Part shown: piece by piece, positions 1 to 7,962 of the stretch
Layout: the number at the start of each line of letters is the position of its first letter
How positions within the stretch are numbered: the stretch's first letter is position 1
Assembly (NCBI GenBank): GCA_020832085.1
Contig: JAFIFJ010000147.1
Span: forward strand, 1 to 64,000
Direction of reading: 5' to 3'
Length of the DNA: 64,000 nt
Source of the DNA: Gammaproteobacteria bacterium
Lineage (GTDB): Bacteria; Pseudomonadota; Gammaproteobacteria; Pseudomonadales; Azotimanducaceae
Notes under the pieces: generated by a model
Databases searched by the model: none
What the model was told of the DNA's origin: nothing
The model's input: the letters and a program-made list of their open reading frames with translations, nothing else
Program-made: the position numbers and the translations under genes

Positions 1-504
1 CAGCAGTTCTGCCGTGCGGTCGAGATCGTCGCCTTCGCAGAACAGTTCCAGCGCGATCCAGAGCCGGTCCGGAAAAGCTGCTTTCAGCCGGGCGCCGAGG
101 TCGTGATTGGCTTCCCGGGGTTGCTGCGGATCCGGCAGCCAGAGGGCGAAGCAGCCATCGAGACCCCGTTCGAGATCGGCCAGGGTGAGGTGATAGCTGC
201 CCTTGGGGCTGCGCCGCCGCCCGAGGGTGATCAGGGTCGAGAGCTGACCATAGGCGCGGCGGTCCGGCGCAAGCAGCACCAGCTTGGGGCCATCGGCAAG
301 CTGGAACTCGCTGCCGACGATCAGCTTCAGGCTCGCCTCCTTGGCTGCCATATGGGCCTTGACCACGCCCGCCACGGAACACTCGTCGGTGAGGGCGAGC
401 GCCTGATAGCCGAGTGCGGCTGCCTGGGCCACCAGCTCCTCCGGATGGGAGGCGCGGCGCAGGAAGCTGTAGTTACTCAGACAGTGAAGCTCGGCGTAAC
501 CCAT
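1..504 (-). CDS. dnaE2: error-prone DNA polymerase DnaE2, N-terminal part (cut by window edge)
   Basis: The reading frame starts at the ATG at 504 and runs off the left edge, giving about 168 residues. It opens MGYAELHCLSNYSFL, and the stretch HPEELVAQAAALGY...ALTDEC is the start of the PHP domain typical of DnaE2, the C-family translesion polymerase. AAGG sits five bases before the ATG. The gene lies downstream of imuA and imuB on the same strand, the classic imuA-imuB-dnaE2 order, in which DnaE2 supplies catalysis for damage-induced mutagenesis. The 87-base gap to imuB is strikingly AT-rich and could hold a secondary promoter, but I find no CTGT-N8-ACAG box there. The DnaE2 assignment is firm; the catalytic aspartates lie outside the window. 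Confidence 0.93.
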   Translation of the reverse strand, partial: MGYAELHCLSNYSFLRRASHPEELVAQAAALGYQALALTDECSVAGVVKAHMAAKEASLKLIVGSEFQLADGPKLVLLAPDRRAYGQLSTLITLGRRRSPKGSYHLTLADLERGLDGCFALWLPDPQQPREANHDLGARLKAAFPDRLWIALELFCEGDDLDRTAELL

Positions 505-591
505 GTTAACCTTGATTCGAGATAATTAATTTATATATTTGTTTTTATTGATATAATTTACAGTAAATAATCACGCGCAGTGTGCGGTCAT

Positions 592-2208
592 TCAGGCAAA
601 CAGCCCGTGCAGGAACCAGCGCTGGTTGCGGCGGTTCTGGAAGATCCAGCAGTGACCACCCTGCCGATGCTGGGCCACCCAGTAATCGCGAGGGCCCAGG
701 CAGGGCTCCGGCAGCCGGGCAGGGCTCCAGGGCATGACATCGAGTCGTTCCGGACCCCGCTGCAGGGTCAGGGCCCCATGCCAGTACGGTCGGCCATCGC
801 GACTGGTCAGGGGCTGGGGCGGATCGAGCAGCCACAGCGGACGGGGGCCGCGTTCGAGACCGGATTCGGGACCGGAAAGGGTCTCGCTGATGGCTCGAAG
901 GTCTTTCCGGTCGCCCTTCGACACCCGCCCCGGCATCAGGGTCCGCCACGCCTGTTCCGGCAGATGATCATTCGCCGGCAGGATCCCGAAGCAGGCTTCG
1001 CGGCCGAGGCGTGCGCTGATCAGGTCGATGAGCGCAGTCGGATCACGATCTTCTTCTCCCGGCAGTGGAAACAGGGTGTCCGCTCGACCGCCATACTGTT
1101 CGAGGGCCTCCACCCGCAGAGCCAGTGCCGCCACCTCGGGCAGGCCGGCACTGCGTTCGAGGTGCAGTCGGCTCAATTCCAGGAAACGGACCGGGTCCCG
1201 CTGGGGTTCGGCGCAGCGAACTTCGATATGACCTTCACCATGTCGTGGATGACTCAGGGTCCAGCGCAGATGGTTGCTGGCCAGCTGCCGAACCCTGAGC
1301 CAGTTGGCCAGTTCACCGATGAGCCGCCGCATGGGGAAGGCCAGTGCGCTCTTGTGGGAGACATCTTCGAGAAAGTGCAGCTCGGCGTTGAAGGCAGGCG
1401 CAGGCAGCACGGGTTCACGTGGATCCGGCCGCCGTCCGGTGAGGCGGTCGAGGTGATCCAGAAGTTGCCGTCCGAAGCGGCGGCCGAGGGCCTTCCTTGG
1501 CAGCCGCAGCAGATCCGCTACGGTGCGCAGGCCCATGGCCATCAGGCGCTGCTGCTCGGCAGCCGGCAGATCGAGCTGATCCAGGGGTAGATGGGCCAGC
1601 AGGGGGCGTACCGCCTTGGCCACGGCCTCGGTCCAGGCTTGGCGCAGACTGCCGTTCCCGAGTGGCTCGCAACCGAGCGGATCGAAATCCAGCTCGGCTG
1701 CCAGCACTTCCAGATCAGGACAGAGGCCGGCCCGGGCCAGGGCCACGGCAGCCAGCGGCGTCGGGGCCATGCCCGGCAATCCGGAATAACCGAGTTCCCG
1801 AATGCCGGTGAGGATCTGCTGCTGCAGACGATCGAGCCCCCGAAACAGGCGCAGGCTGCCGGAGATCTCCAGCAGCAGGGCGTCAGGTGGGGCCAGACTC
1901 ACCCGGGGTGTGAAACGCCAGGCCCAATCTGCCAGATGCGCCAGTGCAGCCGCCTCCCGGTCCACCTCGCGCCAGGCCACGGCCAGCCCGGGACAGATGC
2001 TCTGGGCGGTGGCGAGGCTCTGGCCAGGATGCAGCCCCTGGGCCTGGGCGGCGCTATTGAGCTGACAGAGCCGATGCTGCGCGATGAGAGCCGCCGGCTT
2101 CGCTGCGGCCTCGTCGGTCAGACTGCGGGTGAACAGTTCCAGCCCCAGCCGTGGCAGATAGAGGCAGAACCAGAGCGGACGTTCCTGTTGGCGAGCATCT
2201 TGCGGCAT
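592..2208 (-). CDS. imuB: ImuB, catalytically inactive Y-family polymerase-like protein
   Basis: A 538-residue protein of the DinB/UmuC fold. The N-terminus reads WFCLYLPRLGLELF where active Y-family polymerases carry an Asp-containing metal-binding motif (DMDCF-like); loss of those acidic residues is the hallmark of ImuB. In this family ImuB acts as the hub that connects ImuA, DnaE2 and the beta clamp. A stretch RADTLFP around residue 390 resembles a clamp-binding QxxLF-type motif, which is my inference. The gene lies between imuA (165 bases upstream) and dnaE2 (87 bases downstream), all on the minus strand. Start chosen at the ATG at 2208. Confidence 0.9.
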   Translation of the reverse strand: MPQDARQQERPLWFCLYLPRLGLELFTRSLTDEAAAKPAALIAQHRLCQLNSAAQAQGLHPGQSLATAQSICPGLAVAWREVDREAAALAHLADWAWRFTPRVSLAPPDALLLEISGSLRLFRGLDRLQQQILTGIRELGYSGLPGMAPTPLAAVALARAGLCPDLEVLAAELDFDPLGCEPLGNGSLRQAWTEAVAKAVRPLLAHLPLDQLDLPAAEQQRLMAMGLRTVADLLRLPRKALGRRFGRQLLDHLDRLTGRRPDPREPVLPAPAFNAELHFLEDVSHKSALAFPMRRLIGELANWLRVRQLASNHLRWTLSHPRHGEGHIEVRCAEPQRDPVRFLELSRLHLERSAGLPEVAALALRVEALEQYGGRADTLFPLPGEEDRDPTALIDLISARLGREACFGILPANDHLPEQAWRTLMPGRVSKGDRKDLRAISETLSGPESGLERGPRPLWLLDPPQPLTSRDGRPYWHGALTLQRGPERLDVMPWSPARLPEPCLGPRDYWVAQHRQGGHCWIFQNRRNQRWFLHGLFA

Positions 2209-2241
2209 ACCGGCTCATCGTCATCGTTGGGATATTCCAAG

Positions 2242-2321
2242 TCGGGATCGGGATCGGGATCGAATAAATAGGAAGCCCAGTTAGCTTGAAGAGATTTCGA
2301 TACCGATACCGATAGCGATAC
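2242..2321. repeat. degenerate hexanucleotide arrays between imuA and imuB
   Basis: Two short arrays lie in the imuA-imuB spacer. Three tandem TCGGGA units occupy 2242-2259, and four CGATAC/CGATAG units occupy 2298-2321. Both fit the pattern CGATNN on one strand or the other and match the arrays at 14233-14304, 47563-47676 and 47771-47794. They sit inside an apparent operon, so the imuAB transcript would carry them. Confidence 0.75.
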
Positions 2322-2373
2322 CGGTTTCGAGGACCTGCAAACGCCTACCTGCATGCTCACCCACACAGTGCGC

Positions 2374-3195
2374 TCATGGCTGAGCACGCTGGCCGGCAGC
2401 GATCGCAGCAGTTCGCCTGGCCCTGCTCTCAATGCTTCCAAGGCTGCCAATACTGCGATGAGGGGCAGCGCGTGAGCTCGATGGCGGCTGCCAGAGTGCG
2501 AGCTGACGCAGTGCGGCGGCCTGTTCCGGACCGGCGAGGCGCCGGGTCAGCAGATCGTCGAAACGGATCGGCAGTTCCTCGCTGGGCCAGCCGCCGCGGC
2601 GCTTGATGATGCGCAGACGCAGGCCGCCGCCGTCGCAGCATTCCGGGTCGGCAGCGAGTCGCAGCCTCAATTCGGCCGGGGAGGGTTGCTCAGCCGCCGC
2701 CTCGGGCCGGAACAGGACGCCCCAGCTGTCGCCTTCCCGGGCTGCGAGCTGCAGGCGGCGCAGATCGGCGTGGCGCAGATGGCGGGGGTCGGGCCAGCTC
2801 AGCACGGCGCTGCAGGTGCCGGACTTCAGCGCCTGCTCGGTGGCCCAGAGCAGATCCTGGTGATGCTTGGGATGGATCAGCAGGACCCGCTTCACGTCCA
2901 CGCCCGCAGCGGCCAGGGCCGGGGCATAAGGCAACCAGGGAGGGGCCACCCAGGCCACCCAGCGCTGCCGCCGCTGACTCAATTCGGCCAGGGCAGGCAG
3001 CAGCAGCCGCAGTTCACCCACGCCCGGGGTATCGCCGATGATCTCGGTGAGGCCATCGGCGGGCCAGCCACCGCCGGCCAGGGCGTCATCGAGGCTGGCA
3101 AAGCCTGTGCCGAGCGTACCGCGCTCGGCCTGAAGGCCGTCGGTGGCGCGCCAGAGGTGGCGATGCTGCAACAGGTTTTCGATGGGAAGAGTCAT
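2374..3195 (-). CDS. imuA: ImuA, RecA-like mutasome protein
   Basis: A 273-residue protein. The opening LLQHRHLWRATDG and the later GTGFASLDDALAGGGWP are characteristic of ImuA (also annotated SulA-like or RecA-like translesion protein). It is related to RecA but lacks a convincing Walker A, because the corresponding region reads IGDTPGVGEL. It partners ImuB and DnaE2 in SOS mutagenesis. I chose the ATG at 3195 rather than the upstream in-frame ATG at 3237, because the longer version would run through the LexA boxes at 3209-3243. Expression should be LexA-controlled and should drive imuB and dnaE2. Confidence 0.9.
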   Translation of the reverse strand: MTLPIENLLQHRHLWRATDGLQAERGTLGTGFASLDDALAGGGWPADGLTEIIGDTPGVGELRLLLPALAELSQRRQRWVAWVAPPWLPYAPALAAAGVDVKRVLLIHPKHHQDLLWATEQALKSGTCSAVLSWPDPRHLRHADLRRLQLAAREGDSWGVLFRPEAAAEQPSPAELRLRLAADPECCDGGGLRLRIIKRRGGWPSEELPIRFDDLLTRRLAGPEQAAALRQLALWQPPSSSRAAPHRSIGSLGSIESRARRTAAIAAGQRAQP

Positions 3196-3208
3196 GATCG
3201 AATGCCTT

Positions 3209-3224
3209 CTGTCTGCATATACAG
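3209..3224 (-). promoter_or_regulatory. LexA box 1 upstream of imuA
   Basis: CTGT-CTGCATAT-ACAG is a perfect match to the gammaproteobacterial LexA consensus CTGT-N8-ACAG. It lies 13 bases upstream of the imuA start codon, where LexA would block transcription or early elongation of the mutagenesis cassette. Confidence 0.88.
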
Positions 3225-3227
3225 CTA

Positions 3228-3243
3228 CTGTATACACGAACAG
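3228..3243 (-). promoter_or_regulatory. LexA box 2 upstream of imuA
   Basis: CTGT-ATACACGA-ACAG is a second perfect CTGT-N8-ACAG site, three bases from box 1. Its centre is 19 bases from the box 1 centre, just under two helical turns. Tandem boxes are a recognised arrangement for tightly repressed SOS genes. Confidence 0.88.
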
Positions 3244-3642
3244 TCATGAGCGGCAAGTGCTGATGGTGCTTTCCTGATTGAAGCGATGCCCGATGGGCAG
3301 CGCACAAAAGAACGCCCCTCAATGCATGGCCTGCATCCGGACGATGCAGCAGCAGGGGGCAAATCCACGGGGGAAGAGAGTGGGTCTGTTCGGGTGGGAG
3401 CGGCAGGGCCATCCCTGGCCCGACCTGTAGGCTGCGCGGCGATCCGTCACTGCAGCCTGGGAACAGGATACCCCGGCCACGCCGGCTGTGAAGCCCTCGG
3501 GGCGGCTTTCGAGAAAATCAATAAAACCTTTGTTTGCCAGTTAGTTAAAAAATTAACCGTAGATAGCCGGAGATAAATAACTGGCCCGTGCCTGCCGTCC
3601 GGGACGATTTTCCGACCCGCCACATCACTGGGCGGAATGCCT
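3244..3642. other. intergenic stretch between the imuA promoter and the LEH-like gene
   Basis: I see no convincing gene here. Two small structures stand out. One is a perfect hairpin GGGCCA-tccc-TGGCCC at 3406-3421, preceded by GTGGGAGC, so it may be a decayed REP-type element. The other is an AT-rich inverted repeat GTTAA-aaaa-TTAAC at 3544-3557 inside a low-GC pocket of about 60 bases. A 96-codon open frame on the plus strand (3286-3576) has no recognisable domain and no clear ribosome-binding site. Confidence 0.5.
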
Positions 3643-4008
3643 TCAGGCCATCTGACTGGTGAAGGTCCCAAGATCGAAGTAGTCGCGCCAGGCCTTGATC
3701 AGACCGTTCTCGACCTCGAAGGTGCCCATGACCGGAATGGACAGCCGCTTGCCGCCCGGCAGGTCGAAGTTGTCCAGGCGCTCGGTCAGTACCCGATTAC
3801 CGTTCTCCGCGATGCTGAGCATCTGCCAGTCCACGCCCTCAGGCTGGAACCCGAGGATGAAGGCGCGGGCCGCGGCCTTGCCCTCGAGCTTTTCCATGGG
3901 AATGTTGTGATAGACCACGTCCTCGGCCAGGAATCCGAGCACGGCATCCCAGTCCATGCGGTTCCAGGCGTCCACGAAGGCCACGACGGTTTCACTCGGA
4001 GTCATCAT
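3643..4008 (-). CDS. limonene-1,2-epoxide hydrolase-like (NTF2/SnoaL fold) protein
   Basis: A 121-residue single-domain protein of the NTF2-like cone fold. It carries the residue set of the limonene-1,2-epoxide hydrolase family: Tyr33 and Asn35 in VYHNIPM, Arg77 and Asp79 in ERLDNF, and the Asp of WRDYFD near residue 109. In characterised members the Asp-Arg-Asp triad with Tyr/Asn activates water to open an epoxide to a diol, so activity is plausible. The substrate is unknown. It is somewhat shorter than the Rhodococcus enzyme (about 149 residues). It stands alone, divergent from the FAD oxidoreductase at 4155. Confidence in the family is good, in limonene as substrate low. Confidence 0.78.
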   Translation of the reverse strand: MMTPSETVVAFVDAWNRMDWDAVLGFLAEDVVYHNIPMEKLEGKAAARAFILGFQPEGVDWQMLSIAENGNRVLTERLDNFDLPGGKRLSIPVMGTFEVENGLIKAWRDYFDLGTFTSQMA

Positions 4009-4105
4009 TTCACCTCTCTAAATGGTATTCAGGGCTCAGTCTTCAGGGTTTGGTTGTCAGGACCCACTCTGACGTATGCTAACCATAGAATCGGTCCGGC
4101 ACGAC

Positions 4106-4135
4106 GTCGGATACCCGCACGTCGGATACCCGCAC
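4106..4135. repeat. 15-bp perfect tandem duplication upstream of the FAD oxidoreductase
   Basis: GTCGGATACCCGCAC occurs twice head-to-tail at 4106-4120 and 4121-4135, followed by a partial third copy (GTCGCAC). It lies in the 146-base divergent spacer between the LEH-like gene and the oxidoreductase, directly before the ribosome-binding site at 4143-4149. It could be a duplicated operator or a replication slip. Confidence 0.7.
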
Positions 4136-4154
4136 GTCGCACAGGGAGGTGCCC

Positions 4155-5696
4155 ATGGCAGCCGCCATCCAGCAGCAACCGCCACTCACGGTGACCGTGC
4201 TCGGAGGGGGGCTCGCCGGCATGGTGGCGGCTCTCGAACTCGTCAAGCTCGGCCTCTCGGTGAAGCTCTACGAGGCCGCCGACCGACTCGGCGGCAAGGC
4301 CGGCAGCGATCGCGATCCCCCCTTGTACAACGCTGCATTCGAGCATGATCCGCAGCTGTCGCTGCCGGAGGGCGTTGCCAGCGATCACGGCTACCACGTG
4401 TTCCCGGCCTGGTACACCAACATGCGCCGGCTGTGGCGGGAGATCGGCCTCGATCCCGAGCACGACGTCTACCCCGGGCACATCTACTATGACCTGCCGC
4501 CGGCGGTGCAGGGCGTCCGGCAGCCCCACAGTCCCAAGGCGCCACCCACGATTCACCAGCTTGCTGCCATCTGCGAACTGATCCTGCAGTCCGATCCGGA
4601 AGTGGACGACCTGACCCTGCAGGCCTTCCTGCGTTCCCGCAGCTATGCGCCCGCCTCGGCACCCATCAGCCTCAACAACTTCATCCTCAATGCCCTGACC
4701 ATCGGCGACCGGGATGTCTCGGCCCGGGTCATCCGCAACGTCTTCCGGCAATGGCTGCCGGTATTTGCCGAGTCGAACTGGGATGCCCTGCGCGGCAGTC
4801 TCGCCGACAAGCTCATCGATCCGCTGGAGCGACGCATCCACGAGGCGGCCCGCGCAGCAGGCGCCCATTTTGAACGGCACTTCGGGCATCGGGTCACAGC
4901 TTTGCAGCCCCGTCAGGACCACGGCTTGCGGGTGACCATCGAGTCCTGCAACGGGCAGGTGATTCTCGACGATGCCGAGCGGGTGGTGCTGGCCCTGCCG
5001 CCGGAAGTGCTGCGGCGTCTGGATACCAGCGAGCTGTTCCGGCGCGATGTGGGGCTGTCAGAACTGTTCTACCTGCGCAGCAATCCCTTCTCTGCCGTCG
5101 ACGTGTTCTGTACCGAAAGGCTCGTTGACCTGCCGGTGGAGCACTTCACCCTCATCGGCTCACCCCACGGCATCACCGCCTTCGAGATCTCGCGGCAATG
5201 GCCGCGCCTCGAGGTGCTCGGCCGGACGGTCCTGCAGTTCGTGGCGGCGGACTCACGGGGCTTCAGCGGCCTCGATGACCGCGGCTTCCTGGAGGTGATG
5301 AGCCGGGAGATCTTCGATCATCTGCCGGACCTCCGCGGTAAGGTGGCGTTCTACGTGCCTCACCGCAACATCGACGTGCCGCTGTTCGTGAACGACGTCG
5401 GCACCTGGCCCCATCGGCCGGAGCCGGCCTCGGCGTGGCCCGGGGTCTATTTCGCCGGAGACTACGTCCGTAACGCGACCGACGTGACCTCCATGGAAGG
5501 TGCCGTGCGCTCGGGGCTGCTGGCAGCGGAGGCCTTGCGGGTGGCCTGTCTGCCCCGTGCCCCGGCGGTGCAGATCAGCGATCCGGTTGGGCTGCCTGCA
5601 GCCATTGAGGCCCTGATCAGGCTCTGGCCTGAGGATCCCATGGCGGCCAGGCTCGAGTGTCTGGCCTGGGTGCGAAGCATCATGCAGAGGCGCTGA
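4155..5696 (+). CDS. FAD-dependent amine-oxidase/phytoene-desaturase-like oxidoreductase
   Basis: A protein of about 513 residues. It has an N-terminal dinucleotide-binding motif GGGLAGMVAALE followed by LYEAADRLGGKAG (the GxGxxG...E...RxGG pattern) and a C-terminal FAD-closing motif YFAGDYVRNATDVTSMEGA. This places it in the flavin amine oxidase/carotenoid desaturase superfamily, which includes hydroxysqualene dehydroxylase; the exact substrate cannot be read. AGGGAGG at 4143-4149 positions the ATG at 4155, although an in-frame GTG at 4149 exists. The 3' end overlaps the convergent gene at 5680 by 17 bases. No carotenoid or hopanoid genes are adjacent, so I leave the pathway open. Confidence 0.75.
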   Translation: MAAAIQQQPPLTVTVLGGGLAGMVAALELVKLGLSVKLYEAADRLGGKAGSDRDPPLYNAAFEHDPQLSLPEGVASDHGYHVFPAWYTNMRRLWREIGLDPEHDVYPGHIYYDLPPAVQGVRQPHSPKAPPTIHQLAAICELILQSDPEVDDLTLQAFLRSRSYAPASAPISLNNFILNALTIGDRDVSARVIRNVFRQWLPVFAESNWDALRGSLADKLIDPLERRIHEAARAAGAHFERHFGHRVTALQPRQDHGLRVTIESCNGQVILDDAERVVLALPPEVLRRLDTSELFRRDVGLSELFYLRSNPFSAVDVFCTERLVDLPVEHFTLIGSPHGITAFEISRQWPRLEVLGRTVLQFVAADSRGFSGLDDRGFLEVMSREIFDHLPDLRGKVAFYVPHRNIDVPLFVNDVGTWPHRPEPASAWPGVYFAGDYVRNATDVTSMEGAVRSGLLAAEALRVACLPRAPAVQISDPVGLPAAIEALIRLWPEDPMAARLECLAWVRSIMQRR

Positions 5697-7719
5697 GGGT
5701 GTTCCCGAGATCGGCCTGGGGAAACAGGGCCAGATAGTCTTCCTTGTCCGCGGCCGGCAGACCGAGCCAGAGCGTCTTCATGATCGCGTAGTGGTAGAAG
5801 CGGTAGGGACGGGGTTCACGGATCTGCCGCAGGCAGCCCAGCGCCCGTCGACGATCGCCGAGTTGGGCGTAGGCGAAGCCCATCATGACCCAGATGAAAT
5901 CCACCTCCGAGAACCGTCGGCAGCGGGACATGACCGTAATGGCTTCCTGGTAGTGCCCATTGGCAATGCAGGCATTGCCGAGCATGTAGCACAGGAAGGG
6001 TTCGCGGGCGTCCTTGGGTGACAGTCGCATGGCATAGCGGCAGCGTTCGAGGCCCTGTTCGGCCTGACCGAGGTTCGCCAGCAGATAGCCCGAGACCCCC
6101 TGGTACATGGCGTTGCTCGGCTCGAGTTCCACCGCGCGCTGCAGATACTGAAGCGGCAGTTCGAGGCCCCGTGGCTCGGTGAAGGTCATCATGCCCATGG
6201 CGTAGAGGGCCACCGGATGTTCCGGCAGCAGCTGGAGGGCCTGTTCGGCGTGCAGCCGCGCCTTGGGCATCAGCTCCGGACCGAGCCCGCCCCAGAGCAT
6301 GCCGGTACACAGGCCGATACTGATGCCGGCGTGGGCCAGCCCGTAGTCGGGTTCCCGCGCGAGGGCCTTTTCGAAACAGGCCATGGAGCGCGAGGGCATG
6401 GGCGCCGGTGCATCCACGAACAGCCAGTGCCAGCCTTCCTGCCACAGACGCCAGGCGCTGATGCTGCCATGGCGGGCACCGTAGGCGATGTCGTCGAGGC
6501 GCAGGCGCGGCTCGAGCTGGGCGCAGATGGCGGCGGTCAATTCATCCTGGGCCAGGAAGGGGTCTGCGAGCCCGTGCTCGAAGCGCTGTGACCACAGCCC
6601 GCGGCCGGTTTCGGCGTCGACCAGCTGGGCATTGATCCGCAGTTGGCTGCCGGCGCGCCGAAGGCTGCCCTCGAGAATGTAGCGCACCCCGAGTTCGCGG
6701 CGGACCGTCTGAGTGTCGGGCAGCGCGTGCTGGTAGATGCGCGTGGTGGCATGGGCGATGACGAAGAACTCCGGGATCCGCGCCAGCAGGGTGGTGAGAT
6801 CCTCGGTCATGCTGTCGGCGAACAGGGTGTGTTCGTCGCAGCCGGTGAAGTTGACGAAGGGCAGCACCGCGATGGAGGGGCGATCGGTCACCGGTGGCTG
6901 CTGCTGCCAGAATGCCGGGCTTTGCGTGCGCGCCTTCATGGGTTCTTCGGCCACGGCCGCCAGGGCGCTGAACAGCTGCTTCTGATAGCGGCGGCCGAAG
7001 ATCCTCGGGCGCTTGAGTATCCCGGCCGGCGCACATTTGCCCGTCAGGGTGAGGCCAGGCTCCGTGCAGAGCAGCAGCGGCAACCGGTGGTGGGTGGCGT
7101 AGTCGACGATCTCTCTGCAGACCGGATCGCCGGTGCTGTCTGCATGGAGATGACAGAGCAGCAGATGCGAACGCTGCAGGACACGGACCTTGGCCGTGTC
7201 GGACTCCACCACGGGATCATTGAGGTCGTGGATGCGACACCCCTGGTCGAGCAGCCAGCGCAGCTCCGTACGAAGCAGTTCGGCGTGGTACTCGGGTGCC
7301 CGCGGTGAACAGTAATACGCGACGTCGAGAGCCAGGCTGGCCTGCGGCCGCCGTTGGCGCTGGGCGCGGCGGCGGGCGAAGCACCAGCGCCGGAAACTGA
7401 TGTCGTCCCGGTCGAGATCCTCGAGGCCGATGCCGAAGATGTCGAGCAGCACCGGCCAGCGCTGCTGGGGAATGGGGTAGCTGCGCCAATGGCCATCCAC
7501 CGAGACCCGGGGAATGGCGTAGTTGGAGTCTACGTGCTTGAACCAGGCGTCGATGCCGTGGACGGTGATGTCCTCACCTTCTCTGCACATGGCAGCCGCC
7601 AGCGCAGTGCGGCTGGTGACGGCGCCCCCCAGGCCCGACTCCAGCAACGCCTTCAGCTTTTGTGTCGTGAGAATCCCTTCACTGGATCGATCAGGTCTCG
7701 GCATCTGCCCCGTCACCAC
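5680..7719 (-). CDS. multidomain protein: HTH-like, TIR-like, TolB/CadC-type domain and TPR repeats
   Basis: A 679-residue protein with no predicted membrane segment. From about residue 288 it carries the block PSIAVLPFVNFTG...FADSMTEDLTTLLAR and YILEGSLRRAG, the TolB/FlgO-like domain found with TPR repeats in adenylate cyclase-like and CadC-like regulators; the last 230 residues look like TPR repeats. The first 100 residues resemble a small DNA-binding or unknown domain. Residues about 125-235 alternate strands and helices (LALDVAYYCSP, LQRSHLLLCHLH, LPLLLC) in a way reminiscent of TIR or related Rossmann-like domains. The GTG at 7719 has AGGGG five bases upstream; an ATG at 7704 is an alternative. 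Function unknown; a signalling or regulatory role is inferred. Confidence 0.6.
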   Translation of the reverse strand: MVTGQMPRPDRSSEGILTTQKLKALLESGLGGAVTSRTALAAAMCREGEDITVHGIDAWFKHVDSNYAIPRVSVDGHWRSYPIPQQRWPVLLDIFGIGLEDLDRDDISFRRWCFARRRAQRQRRPQASLALDVAYYCSPRAPEYHAELLRTELRWLLDQGCRIHDLNDPVVESDTAKVRVLQRSHLLLCHLHADSTGDPVCREIVDYATHHRLPLLLCTEPGLTLTGKCAPAGILKRPRIFGRRYQKQLFSALAAVAEEPMKARTQSPAFWQQQPPVTDRPSIAVLPFVNFTGCDEHTLFADSMTEDLTTLLARIPEFFVIAHATTRIYQHALPDTQTVRRELGVRYILEGSLRRAGSQLRINAQLVDAETGRGLWSQRFEHGLADPFLAQDELTAAICAQLEPRLRLDDIAYGARHGSISAWRLWQEGWHWLFVDAPAPMPSRSMACFEKALAREPDYGLAHAGISIGLCTGMLWGGLGPELMPKARLHAEQALQLLPEHPVALYAMGMMTFTEPRGLELPLQYLQRAVELEPSNAMYQGVSGYLLANLGQAEQGLERCRYAMRLSPKDAREPFLCYMLGNACIANGHYQEAITVMSRCRRFSEVDFIWVMMGFAYAQLGDRRRALGCLRQIREPRPYRFYHYAIMKTLWLGLPAADKEDYLALFPQADLGNTLSASA

Positions 7720-7730
7720 TTCCCCTAGCA

Positions 7731-7741
7731 GTTACTGTAAC
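7731..7741. promoter_or_regulatory. GTTAC-T-GTAAC palindrome upstream of the TolB/TPR gene
   Basis: A perfect 5-bp inverted repeat around one central base, 12 bases before the start codon at 7719. It could be an operator for this gene or for divergent dsbA. It is short enough to be chance. The rest of the 243-base spacer to dsbA shows no other clear signal. Confidence 0.3.
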
Positions 7742-7962
7742 GGAAGCTTGACGCTGGCAACAACTGAAACAGGTTATAGCTCACCGCGCTCCCAACCCGG
7801 TCCCGGTGCGCTCGACTTTGCGGGGCTCGGTCTGGAAACTGGCGGCGGAGTCGGAGCGGTGGCGTTGCTCATGCCCGGTTCAGCAAGAACATGCGGCAAT
7901 AGCCCGCAGAAAGTCATTGGCCCGATCGATCAGGGTCGGATCATCAAGGAGACCTGCCATCC

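Noticed and set aside
505-591. LexA box in front of dnaE2
   Set aside because: CTGTAAATTATA is present but is followed by TCAA rather than ACAG, so it is not a consensus box. dnaE2 can be transcribed from the imuA promoter.
592-1590. Plus-strand open frames across imuB
   Set aside because: Shadows of imuB; the minus-strand protein has clear family motifs.
3286-3576. 96-codon plus-strand frame near imuA
   Set aside because: No ribosome-binding site, no recognisable domain and atypical composition; it probably occupies spacer DNA.
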